64,000 bases of DNA from Misgurnus anguillicaudatus. Taxonomy: Eukaryota; Chordata; Actinopteri; Cypriniformes; Cobitidae. Position 1 is the stretch's first letter. Every line of letters starts with the position of its first letter. Where the stretch lies: assembly GCF_027580225.2 (NCBI RefSeq), contig NC_073348.2:40490501-40554500 (forward strand). The letters run 5' to 3'. Positions 18,337-28,618 of this stretch are shown here, piece by piece. A program made the translations under genes and the position numbers. Below the pieces are notes generated by a model. That model made no database searches and was not told the DNA's origin. It worked only from the letters and a program-made list of their open reading frames with translations.

Positions 18337-20997
18337 TGTCACAGGAGTGACGATCTTTTAGGCGGAACCAAAAATTGGGCAAGTTTGGTTCCGCCCGGAT
18401 GTTTCCGCCCGGACCGGTAAAAGAAAACACCGGACATCCGGTAGCGCCGCGAACGCTGTAATCAGCCGAATTACATGCAGCGGAGAGTTATCAAGAGGAG
18501 CGCCGGGTGATTGGGCGAGAACAACACTCAGGAGAGTATTTTAGATCAGTTTGAAACACAGTTTGATGTCGATTATTCCTGTTGTTGGTGTGGACCGTAG
18601 CGCTGAGTTGGGCTCACCTGGTACACTATTTTGGACTGCTGTATTGCTCTCTCTCTCGTTCTGGATTATAGATTTACGTGAAGGAAAATACCGAAGACCT
18701 TAAAGGTAAACGAAGTAAACGAAGTAAACGAATACTGACCTTGGAGGAAAGCAACGAAGGGAGAAAAGACGCACCGTTGTGAGTATACGGTTATGGGAGA
18801 GTAGTGTTGGCGGCTGGAAAACGCCCTGTCTGTGCATTTGGAACTATTACAGCGTGAAGACAATCTAGGACAAAGAAAATACAACAGTTGTGAGTAACGG
18901 AATCTTCTTACAGAAGTATTGTGTATGTATTTGACCTGTATATCTCTGAGTGTTTCCAAAAGAGAGCGGACGGCCCTACCCCTGAGCCAGCGCGGTGGGT
19001 GAGCCGAAGGGCCTTTGTGTGAAACAGCTCCAGTGACGAAATACAAACACTAGGCCGAGTTAACATCTCCATATTTCCGTCCAGAGCGAAGGAAAGGAAG
19101 ACGGGCGTCTATTGTGTGCACTGAGTGGTGGGTGAGTCTTGGATGTAGAAATTTTCACTTGAAGTGGTGCTGTGTAATGCTGTGTCTTGCAGTGGGATTG
19201 CTGTTGTCTTGTCCGACGTAGCCCCCGCCTCCAGTCACTCGCTTCAGAGACGGTAAAGAGGAACTATGGTCCTAGAGTAAGACCTGTACCTGATTATGCT
19301 GTGAGTGTGTTTCAGTCTTAAAAATCACGAAGTGGCATCTCGAAGTATTTTCCCAGCTAGGCGCTCGGCGGACTTGAGTTTATGAGTGGCGGTGAAGAAC
19401 TGTGCTATTGACGGTGCGTGAGTACTATCTGTATTATTGCTACCTTACCTGTGTCTTCTTTTCATCATCGCAGAGCTTGAGGCGAAGGAGACCCGCCGCC
19501 CCGAGGTCTCAACGAGAGGGCGCCCCGGTCCAGTTTTCGATCGACCAACGGGTCTCGAGGAAAGGGCAGCGCTCGACCCGGTGTGCCGGCGTGACGTTCT
19601 CGCCCCTCTGTGGACCAACGAGCCCGCCGAGAGGGTTTCGGCCCCCGGCGCCACCTAGGAAAAACCACTGTCCAGTGACGCATCGCGTAGCCAGCCATCG
19701 TGAGTCCGCCACCCTGTTACATTAAGCATAACCTGTTAAAACCTGCCAACTCAACAGGGAAGAGGAGTGTGCCGTGAGAGCTGTGCAGAGAGCCATACCT
19801 ACCTCGAAGTGGTAGCTAGCAGCCATCTGTGGAGAGAGAGAGAGAACCAGCGTGAGCACTGAGATACCGAGCTGTGAAGAGAGCATTACCTACCGAACGC
19901 TGTAGTCAGCGCAGAGGTGAGAGAACCATTGGAGACCGATTCATTGTGCCGTTGTGTCCCAGCAGTCAGCTGTGGAGAGAGAGAGAGAACCAGCGTGAGC
20001 ACTGAGATACCGAGCTGTGAAGAGAGCATTACCTACCGAACGCGGTAGTCAGCGCAGAGGTGAGAGAACCATTGGAGACCGATTCATTGTGCCTTTGTGT
20101 CCCAGCAGTCATCTGTGGAGAGAGAGAGAGAACCAGCGTGAGCACTGAGATACCGAGCTGTGAAGAGAGCATTACCTACCGAACGCTGTAGTCAGCGCAG
20201 AGGTGAGAGAACCATTGGAGACCGATTCATTGTGCCCTTGTGTCCCAGCAGTCACCTGTGGAGAGAGAGAGAGAACCAGCGTGAGCACTGAGATACCGAG
20301 CTGTGAAGAGAGCATTACCTACCGACCGCTGTAGTCAGCGCAGAGGTGAGAGAACCATTGGAAACCGATTCATTGTGCCTTTGTGTCCCAGCAGTCATCT
20401 GCGGAGAGAGAGAGAGAACCAGCGTGAGCACTGAGATACCGAATTGTGAAGAGAGCCTTACCTACCGAACGCTGTAGTCAGCGCAGAGGTGAGAGAACCA
20501 TTGGAGACCGATTCATTGTGCCTTTGTGTCCCAGCAGTCATCTGTGGAGAAAGAGAGAACAGGGAAGGAGAGTGAGTCGACCAGCGAGGAGCTGTGTGAG
20601 ACAGGCGGCGAACCGCCTCGAGCTAGCTACAGGTACACGGATACGAACAAGTCTACACCAACCCTGACTTTGATTTATTTCTGCCTCCAGGAAGGAAGAG
20701 GAGCGCGCCACGGGCAGAGGGAATCAGAGGCGGGAGCCCGTTCCCCGACGTTATCCCCACCCCCCGTCACTCACTTGCTCGTGGCCCCCTGGAGGGCAGA
20801 GCCGGACATTAGTTTTAATTTTCCCTTTCCCCAATTCCCAGTACATTTTAAATATTTAAATAAATAAAGACTATTTTTTATACTTACCTGTTCCTCGTTG
20901 TTGTTTGGTCATTGGGTTGGTTTTGGGGACCTCCTCGAGGTGGAAATCGAGAAGGGGCGTGGCTTAACCACTAGCAGCCAGCCCCTGGCTTGTGACA
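18337..20997 (+). repeat. 3' LTR, 2661 bp
   Basis: Same ends, inverted repeats and 143-bp array as the 5' LTR. I count by eye about 18 differences, including one single-base indel (CCAGTTGACG versus CCAGTGACG) and a cluster inside the 143-bp units. That is roughly 0.7% divergence over 2.66 kb. Transcripts would be polyadenylated near the AATAAA pair at 20859-20868. Confidence 0.95.
19824..20538 (+). repeat. Five-copy 143-bp tandem array in the 3' LTR
   Basis: The array starts at 19824 and the partial sixth unit at 20539, 715 bp or exactly 5 x 143. Copy number matches the 5' LTR, and the unit-specific CGCGGTAG variant sits in the second unit in both. No unit gain, loss or conversion has therefore happened since insertion. 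Confidence 0.93.
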
Positions 20998-21140
20998 CTT
21001 TATCATTTTATGCTATTATAGCAACATTACACACTAACTAGGGTTTAAAAAACAGAATCAGGAAGAAGGTGACCTTTAAGCATGTGACTGGATAAGAAAT
21101 GTGACTGTAAAGTCATGGCTATGAGGAAAAATACACAATA

Positions 21141-22169
21141 GCTGGGTTTCCATCCATCCATCTTTTCAAAATTCGCAAAAAACGAAAAAGAAACAATTGT
21201 GAAATAGGTGCATTTCCATTTAGTTGTTTGAGCGATTGAAATTAGCATTTTAATAAAATTATTATTTCGAAACGCATTCTCAAATCTTTTATAAAACCAG
21301 AATTTTTTGTAACTTATCTGTTTGAATTATATAAAATCTTAAGGTAGGTGTACAGGCGTTTAAACGCGGCTGAAAACTCATGGTAGATGCCGACTATAGG
21401 CGCTTGCCGCTTTCAAAGAGCTGCAGGTGTTTAGCTCTATTTTTTTACATTTTTGATAAAAAAAGAAAAAGTATTGCAATGTATCGCAACATGCAATGCA
21501 CCGTACTGTACCGTGATACGTATCGTATCATGTCACACGTATCGTGGTACGTATCGTATCGGGAGGCCCTTGCCAATACCCAGCCCTAACTGTGATTGGA
21601 CGGCCGATTGAGAAGTGACATTTACGAGCTGAGCGTTTCAACCAATGTTAAACATTTTTCAACTCTCGGTGCAGAAAAACTGGCAAGTGCTGGTGACCAA
21701 CATGGACCCTCCAGCTGCTGGCGTTTTTGAAGAGCGTGGGGCTTCCATTGGAAACAATTGAAAACATGCGCTGACCGTGACCGTAAATGCCTTGGTGTGC
21801 ACAGCCCCTTAAAGTAATTGAGGGCGTGGCCACTTGAGTGACAGGTGGAATGTCACTGCTGTCTGTCCCGTCGACCTAGCAATCAGGCACCTCAGCCCCA
21901 CCCACTTCCCGCCTCTTTGCCCATTTTCAGTTATCCAGAGTGATGTGCGGCTCCGCCCACTTTAGGTTTAAAAATTATCTTCAGAAATCTACGGAATACA
22001 TCATGGACACTGCGTCCATTGTTTATGTCCATTTACTCTATATCGCATAAGTCAAAAACCACCTCAAGCGAGCGTAAAAACTTTTTATTTCTAAATTTGG
22101 GGCTTCCATCACTTGTTTCTTATGCAATACTTTAAAATGCGCATAAAATCAGTGTGATGGAAACCCAGC
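21141..22169. mobile_element. DNA element with GCTGGGTTTCCATC ends, TA duplication, containing other insertions
   Basis: The left end GCTGGGTTTCCATCC (from 21141) and right end GATGGAAACCCAGC (to 22169) are inverted and flanked by TA on both sides (21139-21140 and 22170-22171). TA duplication fits a Tc1/mariner-type MITE. The interior is composite: 21410-21588 is part of another MITE in reverse orientation, and 21345-21810 looks like a further insertion bounded by GTGTACAGG and CACAGCCCC. No transposase is seen. Confidence 0.65.
21410..21588 (-). mobile_element. Partial TAGGGCTGGGTATTGGC hAT-like MITE
   Basis: Reverse complement reading starts TAGGGCTGGGTATTGGCAAG, then GATACGATACG repeats, then a TTTTTTTATCAAAAATGTA stretch. 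It matches the first half of the element at 26626-26999. The other end is missing, so this is a truncated copy. Confidence 0.6.
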
Positions 22170-22171
22170 TA

Positions 22172-23382
22172 ATGTTAATCCAAGAAACCCCAATAACATT
22201 AAAAATAATAGACAAGAGTCTCACTTAAGGCCAGATACATGCGAGTATACAAGTATGCATTGTTGTGAATTCTATGCGGTCTGTAGTTGTGTTGTGCACA
22301 GATGTTTACTGCTCACTCATATAGATCTTATTCAGAGTAAATGCTGTATTTAATTTAGTTTTTTGACTGTATCTTTCACAGGCTCTGTTTATTTCCAGGC
22401 AAAGTAAATACATCATCTAATCTGTCTTCTGTTTTCCATACGGATCCTCGTGTTTCAATCAATCAAGTCCTGAGACATTTACGTCACGCTACATCAAGTA
22501 GAAAGAGTCACGCACAATAAATGAATTTCTAGTCAAATCATTTGAGAAATGACATGTCTTGAATTTAAATATATCAAGTCGCCAATTTCAATTCAAAAAT
22601 GTCATTTGTGTGCCTTTAAATTACACAAGCTTCAATCTTGTTTGACTTCATTCTGCTGTGCGTCCCAGAGCTCCGCCCCCTCTCTCCGCCCCCAATTCAA
22701 AAGCATGCACATATTCTAATGCGTTCTGTGTCCTGAAGCTAAAATATGACGAATCTGAGTGAAATTTAATAGCAATCACATTTTCTGTCTCAGTAAGCAG
22801 AGAGTTTTGTAGCTGGAGGTCATCTCTCTTCCACAGGCATCTGTACATGAACCCTGAGGCTTTACCTGTGTAATTAACTGCTTTCATTTCTTAAAGTCCT
22901 CCGTGGATTCTCAACCCATGTTTAATTCCCCAGCGGACACCAAACGCTTCAGTCTTCAATTCCTCTCTTTTCATGTGGTAAATGAGTCTCGCTCCACATT
23001 AACAAGACTGAAGGTGCAGTTTTCTTTTGTAATTTGGTTTTTGGTTTCTCATTGTGAAGCTTTTACATCCTTAAAATATTAATAAATACTGTGCAGTACC
23101 CATATAGAGAATAAATACAAAATATGACAAAACTGAGGGCTAATGATACAGTTTTGCTCACGACATTGCTGTTAAATCAAGCTATTTACTTCTAAAGGTT
23201 GACAAAATAAACTCTTGCTGCATCCGAAACTGCCGACTTTCCTACTCTCATTCGTAGTCACTCGTCGCCAGTGCGGCTGCTAGCCATTTTGGTGCCCTAA
23301 GCATGAATTCCTTTATGATGCCTCTGACCCTAGGAAATGTTTTTTTTATAATCAAACATATAACTGAATACCAATAAAACAT
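22172..23382. other. No gene recognised
   Basis: Moderately complex DNA. A GC-rich patch (CTCCGCCCCCTCTCTCCGCC, 22672-22692) stands out, but there is no coding frame or recognisable promoter around it. Confidence 0.35.
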
Positions 23383-23545
23383 GGGCCCTATTTTAACAAT
23401 CTAAGCGCATGGTCTAAAGTGCACGGTCTAAACGGGCGTGTCCGATTCCACTTTTGCTAATTTAACGACGGGAAAAACGGTTTGTGCGCCGAGCGCACGG
23501 TCGAAAAAGGTTGTTCCTATTCGCGTAATGAGTCGTCGCTCATCA
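23383..23545 (+). mobile_element. Harbinger-like element fragment, GGGCCCTATTTTAAC end
   Basis: It begins GGGCCCTATTTTAACAATC and continues with AAGCGCATGGTCTAAAG and GTGTCCGATTCCACTTT. This is the same end as the copies at 39814-40925 (inverted) and 42751-43465. It breaks off near 23545 where different repeat sequence begins, so only the left end survives. Confidence 0.6.
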
Positions 23546-23599
23546 TTTGCATACAGTTAAAGAGCATCTATGGTCCAATTCACGATTATACATTTCCTT

Positions 23600-24290
23600 T
23601 GTTGTGTAAATGTGTATTAGTTCATGTTATTACACGGCTCTCTGGAATGCTTGATTCTGATTGGTCAGTTGAGACATTTGCAGGTTCGTTTTTTTCAAAT
23701 AATAACCGCTCCAAAGTAATAACGCATAGCCGGTGCTACTTGTACGTTTTAAATCCCTCCGCACCAACAAAGATTACTGTTTGGCGCCATCTTGTGACAA
23801 ACACTGGACAACCACAATTAAGAATGGAAATTTTTGACATTAATTTTAACATGTACGGAAAAAACTAAACATTTAAACAGCGGATAGAAGAAAGAACAAC
23901 GACAAGACACAGAGAGCTTACTGAGACTGAACTTGACAAAATAGAGCATGACAGCTACGAAGCCAACACACAAAAAAATACAGAATGGGCATTAAAACTT
24001 CTCAAAGACTGGCTAAAAGAGAAAAAAATGTAGACAGTCAAGTATGAAGCAGAGGATCTTAATAAGGTATTACGATCATTTTATGCATCTGTGCAAAGTT
24101 TCGCGGAAGGATAAAAATGTTAATTTAAAACAAATATGCCAATAAAATGTTTCAAATTCATATTCATGTCCAGTTTTTTTTCTTATGTGACAAGTAGCCG
24201 TTTCGCGTTTCCGCTTCGCGTCGGGTCCTGATCACACTGTCGGGGCTTATTTCCCGATAACTACCGGCTACCTCTACATTATTATCCCGT
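23600..24290 (+). mobile_element. Non-autonomous element carrying a recombinase-like remnant
   Basis: The left part (TTATTACACGGCTCTCTGGA, then TTCTGATTGGTCAG) resembles the repeats at 33481-33853 and 50906-51062. The right part ends with GGGCTTATTTCCCGATAACT. Between them lies the coding remnant at 23869-24113. Borders are approximate and no target duplication was resolved. Confidence 0.4.
23869..24113 (+). pseudogene. Possible Crypton-type tyrosine recombinase N-terminal remnant
   Basis: One frame from 23869 reads through 54 codons to TAG (24031-24033), then continues in the same frame for 26 codons to TAA (24111-24113). The peptide holds RELTETELDKIEHDSYEANT, then NTEWALKLLKDWLKEKKM and, after the stop, EDLNKVLRSFYASVQS. 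This order (acidic helix, [NT]xxW[A]xxxxxxWL, then LxxxLxxFYAxV) is what I recall for the N-terminal core-binding region of Crypton/KIAA1958-like tyrosine recombinases in fish. The catalytic domain is absent and the frame is interrupted, so it is dead. The family call is from memory. Confidence 0.5.
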
Positions 24291-24349
24291 ACTTAACAAA
24301 AAGGTACAAACCCCAAAGTAAACGATGACGCGAGTTATCGTCTCCAATG

Positions 24350-24789
24350 TATAGGTCTTCACGGGTCCACTTAGATCCGAAAACCCGAGGTCCGATCCGA
24401 GACCCGATCGGGTTCGGGTCTAAAAGTTTCACATGTGCCTTGGACACGAGTTGGGTACAATAATAGAGCATCAGGTCTCGGGTAATTTAAAATAAATGTG
24501 TTTCCGCTGAATGGACCCAAGAAGACCCGAACTCTCTTGCGTGTGTGCGTCAATGTCCTTTTCGAACCTCTCATTTGTTTGCCAAGAGCGCTTGTGACAT
24601 CGTGTGGCTGGCGGTAGGTTAATTTTTGTTGCAACTAGTTCAGGTCAGACTCGGGTCTGATTTTCTCGGGTTTGTCTTGGGTTGGGTTTTTCTTTAAAAA
24701 AAATGTATTTATGCACGTCGGGTTCGGGTATAAAGTGATTCGGGTCATTTCGGGTCAGATACATTTCTTTGGACCCGAAAAGACCTCTA
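24350..24789. mobile_element. hAT-type MITE with 8-bp duplication
   Basis: The element begins TATAGGTCTTCACGGGTCCA and ends GGACCCGAAAAGACCTCTA, an imperfect inverted pair. CTCCAATG occurs at 24342-24349 and again at 24790-24797, an exact 8-bp duplication as expected for hAT transposases. The 440-bp interior is full of CGGGTC/GACCCG motifs. Open frames on the minus strand are by-products. Confidence 0.85.
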
Positions 24790-24797
24790 CTCCAATG

Positions 24798-26276
24798 TAA
24801 ATCTCTTTTCTTGGACAACAACAAACACACAGATTGTAGGCAACAGTTCACTTCCTGGAATTGGTGATGTAGTAAAGACCGACATTATCATAATTCCTTC
24901 TGCTTCAGATTCAGCCTGTAAGTTAACTCCTGTTAGCATTGCATTGTGACTGAATCTTTCAAACATGGTAAGGAGCGTCACATTTCCTGCTGACGTCAGA
25001 GGTATTCAGGCCAATCACAAGGTACAGATTAGCTGGCCAATCAGAGACACGGCGCTTTTCAAATTTTGTGTGTTTCAGGAAGACAGTGAAATCTGGAGCT
25101 AAAAAATGTACGGTATGTGGAAAATAATGTGTTTTTTAACCATAAACCACACAAACAGATACCAAATACACAAAATAACGTTGTTTTTAGCAATGAATTA
25201 GGTGCTTTTTAAATTATACATAAATCAAATCAGCTGTTAGTGATGATGATGGTGATGATGGTCATCTACCACAGATCTCTCTGACTGATACTCTGTGTTA
25301 TTATTAACTTTGAGATCAAACGCTTTTCTCAGTGGAATAGTTGTACATCCATATAAATGTGATTTTAGAGTATATATTTATAGTCAGTTTTCCTCTGATC
25401 AATGCTGAGTGTATATTGAGTTACAGTGGTGTCAGATGAAGATCACAGGAGGAAGAACTGTTGATAAGTCATGTTTTGATGGCTATAATGAATCCGCTTT
25501 GTTTTCATCAATGTATTTGAAGGCGTCTGTGAATGACAGCGCGCCTCACTATTGTTTCACAGATCCTTTTAATCTAATTGGACATTAAACTCCTGTCATC
25601 CTGTGACTCTCTCCTGGTTATTTATGGAGCGGGTGAACTTGCATTTACCTTTTTAACACAAGCATTTGTGCATCAGTAAACTAATTAAATGTATTATAGA
25701 AATGAGTTGCATGTCGTTTCATAAATCTGGCACACAGTATGATTCAGGAGTCATCATTTATGTTGTTTATTGGGAATAGAGGACACGTCTGTGATGAATG
25801 ACAGGAGAGATTCTTTGTCTTGCTTACGTGTGGATTGGCACAGTATGAACATAAGAAATGGCTCTTTTATTTGATCAATATGCTCTCTTATTGATGTTTT
25901 TTAATTATCATTACACACATTTTGTGAAGTGAAAGAGTGTAGTGCTAAACGTAAAAGATGAGAGGTGTGCGTGTGTGTTTGTGTGTCATGATGTGTTTTT
26001 TTTTTTCATATGAAGTGGCAGTGTGTCTTCTCTTCATGGGCGTTTAAACAAGCACTTTAAATGGAAATGCACTTGACATTTTAGCAGGAGATATAATCAT
26101 CAGATATTAGGATGCAGTCGACTTCACTCAGTTTTGCTCTTTCTGTCTCGTCTGTTATTCCAGTTCATTGAGAAGCGAGCATCACTCCCAAAATTTATTT
26201 AACACAGTTGCTGCTTTTGGTTAAATCAGGGTGTATTGTATAAATGATTGTGCGGGTGTGTACTGTATACATGAGG
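24798..26276. other. Mostly unique DNA, no gene recognised
   Basis: A GATGATGATGGTGATGATGG run lies near 25241-25262 and a poly-T near 25998. Several high-complexity blocks (25480-25620, 26090-26200) might be conserved non-coding DNA, but no exon is supported. Confidence 0.35.
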
Positions 26277-26530
26277 TTATGGGCCAGATTTACTAACAGC
26301 TTGCGCCAGCAAAAACCATCATTCTGGTGTTAAATAATCGGGATTTACTAAAGATGCGCAGTGGATAATTTGCGCTGAAAAGGTGTGGTCTTATTATTTT
26401 TGCGACTGATATTATTGCATATGCATTTGAGTTTCCCTTTCAGAGGCAAAATTAATGGGAGGAGATTATTTAAACCCGTGTGATACTGATATTTTGCAAT
26501 ATTATTTACCGCTAAAAAATGCATGTCTTA

Positions 26531-27283
26531 AAGGGGACATATCACGAAAATCTGACTTTTTCCATGTTTAAGTGCAATAATTGGGTCCCCAGTGCTTCTA
26601 TCAACCTAGAAAATGTGTTAAAGATTAGGGCTGGGTATTGGCAAGGGCCTCATGATATGATATGATACGTTACATGTTGTGATACATTGTAATATATTTT
26701 CTTTTTTTATCAAAAATGTAAAAAAAAGAGCTGATTTTTAATTACTTTTTTTTTAAAGCTGCAAGTTTTTTTACATTTTCTGCCATTTTCTCACTCCTGC
26801 TAACTTCTGAGACATTGATCGTATATGACAGACAACTGGACAGCGACAACTACAGCAGCGGCGGAGGAGGTCGTTTGACACACACAGAGGGATTTGATGG
26901 GTTTCTAAAATACCGATAGTAGAGATTGAAATATCGATACACTATCGTGGGAAAATTTGTCACGATAGTTAGCTATATCGATATTTTTGCACAGCCCTAT
27001 TAAAGATCAACCCAGTAACTTAGTTTTGGTAAATCATTCTCTGCAAGCATGTGAAAAAAATAACTAATTGAAATTGGCTCCCCTTGTGATGTCAGAAGGG
27101 GATAATACCGCCCCTTAATTTGCATCCAACCACAGCACTGCCATTCAGTGCATTTCATCAGCTCATTTGCATTTTAAAGGACACACCCAAAAACGGCACA
27201 TTTTATAGCTAGAACTTATCCGTACTCTGAGGACACCAAAGATTTATTTGACATCTTAAAAAAGTCTTGTGAAATGTCCCCCC
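26531..27283. mobile_element. Middle MITE of the nest, Harbinger-type with TTA duplication
   Basis: It starts AAGGGGACATATCACG and ends CTTGTGAAATGTCCCCCC, with TTA at 26528-26530 and 27284-27286. A TTA duplication and these ends fit PIF/Harbinger MITEs common in teleosts. It is itself split at 26618-27007 by the hAT-like element. Confidence 0.8.
26626..26999. mobile_element. Innermost MITE of the nest, hAT-type with 8-bp duplication
   Basis: It starts TAGGGCTGGGTATTGGCAAG and ends TTTTTGCACAGCCCTA. TTAAAGAT at 26618-26625 is repeated exactly at 27000-27007, an 8-bp duplication. The interior has GATATGATAC and ATCGATA repeats. A partial copy lies at 21410-21588. Confidence 0.88.
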
Positions 27284-27509
27284 TTAAATCATTTTGCGCT
27301 TGAATTGGCTGCAATTGTTGCTGATAGGAGGAGTCATCGCAGACATCAGAGAGATGCTCTTGGTAGATTGTGTTGGTCTTTGTGGAAATCAGCTTTTGCA
27401 CCTGTGTTATTTATTTTGCACCTTTTTAGTAAATAACCTGCAGATATTATCACTCCCATCTGTGCTTTCGTGGAATTAATTTGCCCCGTTTAGTAAATCT
27501 GGCCTTATG

Positions 27510-28304
27510 TGTGTGTCTTAGATCTAGCTTTTGTAAATTTAGTGATGCTGTTCATTCTTATGTTTAATTTATTCAAACGCTAAACAATCTGATCATGTAA
27601 ACAAAACTAAACAAAAAGCATCATGAGACCTCTCGATTTCTTTATTACACTTGAAATGGTTTCAATCACTTATGACGCTATCATAGTCTGTCCACATAAC
27701 ATTAAACTACAATAATATCTGTGTGTAAGCGATCTGTAGAAATCTCAGTTAGATCTCATCCTTTACCCGAAACGTAACCACCCAGATATATTAGATGAGA
27801 CATCAGCCCTGCATAATAACAGGTGGTGTGAGCGATGCTTTGTCCCGGTGTGAATACATCCAAACTTCAGTGAATTACTGCTTCTTTATTGTCTTGTAAA
27901 CGCCTCTCCTCACATTAAACACGAAGTATTTGTGCTCATTTTGGGAATCGTTCATTAGCGCTTCATTCACTGAAGTCTCTGATGGAGAACAAATCTGCAT
28001 CTCAGAGGTCAAGAGTCGTGGATCATTAGCTGCGCTTGACGGCTCTTTTCCTTTTATTTATGACACTTCTTGTATTTGGACTTTGTGTCCTGCTGTGTGT
28101 TTAATGAATTGTGCCACAAATATTCAAGAAAAATCCTCATAAAGAATGAACAGTAATACATTTATATCATCTCCACTGAGATCTGACAGTGAAAGTGGGA
28201 AATGTGCTCAAAACTCACTGAAAAGAAAAATCACAGATGAGATCACTTTAGTATCTTTACAGAAAATGTTTGCTGAGTTTGCTTATTTAAAAATAAAAAG
28301 GGGT
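27510..28304. other. No gene recognised
   Basis: Two short consecutive open frames (27930-28142, 28146-28328) have no recognisable motif and the second runs into the SINE. Nothing else is supported. Confidence 0.35.
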
Positions 28305-28485
28305 GGTGATGGATGGCACAGTGGATAAGACACACGCCTTTGGTGTGAGAGATCTGGGTTCAAATCTTTCCCTGAGCAAGACACTTGACCCCTAGTTGCT
28401 CCAGATGTGTGTGACCTTTGACATATATAGCAATTGTAAGTCACTTTGGATAAAAACGTCAGCTAAATGAATAAATGTAAATTAA
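28305..28485 (+). mobile_element. tRNA-derived SINE, HAmo/DANA-like
   Basis: TGGCACAGTGGATAAG (from 28314) fits a pol III A box and GGTTCAAATCT (28357-28367) a B box. The tail TCACTTTGGATAAAAACGTC followed by AGCTAAATGAATAAATGTAA is the conserved 3' domain of V-SINE-type elements in cypriniform fish. The element is complete from tRNA head to tail and non-coding. It is the best taxonomic hint in the window. Confidence 0.85.
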
Positions 28486-28618
28486 ATCTCACAGACCAAT
28501 AGGTGGACCCAAGGTGTTATTATGTATTTATTATTACATATCCTATAAACCTGAAATAATCAATAATCATTTTTGCATTTCTCTTTCCCCGCCATTGACG
28601 AGATATCTCGTCAATTAA

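Larger units (their letters stand above)
10564..20997 (+). mobile_element. Full-length Ty3/Gypsy LTR retrotransposon, apparently intact
   Basis: The order is 5' LTR, tRNA-Ser primer binding site, gag, pol (protease, RT, RNase H, integrase), polypurine tract, 3' LTR. RNase H before integrase places it in Ty3/Gypsy rather than Copia. Length is 10,434 bp. Both LTRs begin TGTCACA and end TGTGACA, a perfect 7-bp inverted pair with canonical TG..CA. Gag and pol are uninterrupted and all expected catalytic residues are present. There is no envelope gene after pol: pol ends at 18316 and the 3' LTR starts 20 bp later. No chromodomain was recognised. Near-identical LTRs imply a recent insertion. Confidence 0.97.
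10560..21001. other. 4-bp target site duplication CTTT of the Gypsy element
   Basis: CTTT at 10560-10563 directly precedes the 5' LTR and CTTT at 20998-21001 directly follows the 3' LTR. The uninterrupted relative near 45306 reads GAGCTTTATC with a single CTTT, which confirms a duplication rather than coincidence. Confidence 0.85.
10125..21079. mobile_element. TTAA-flanked MITE interrupted by the Gypsy element
   Basis: TTAA at 10125-10128 precedes ATGTCCCGTTCTTTC, and AATCAGGAAGAAGGTGACCT is followed by TTAA at 21076-21079. The two ends are imperfect inverted repeats. Removing the retrotransposon and one copy of its 4-bp duplication leaves about 509 bp. That residue aligns with the copy at 44439-45388: both hold CTGTTTTCACTGTCCT, AGAAATACGTAA, GGGCTGTAGTC and AACTTTGAGCTTTATC. 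TTAA duplications suggest a Kolobok- or piggyBac-type MITE; the superfamily is an inference. Confidence 0.7.
26282..27504. mobile_element. Outer MITE of a three-level nest, GGCCAGATTTACTAA ends
   Basis: GGCCAGATTTACTAA at 26282 is the exact reverse complement of TTAGTAAATCTGGCC ending at 27504. TTATG flanks both sides (26277-26281 and 27505-27509). Its own sequence is 26282-26530 and 27284-27504; the middle is a later insertion. No transposase is seen. Confidence 0.85.
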
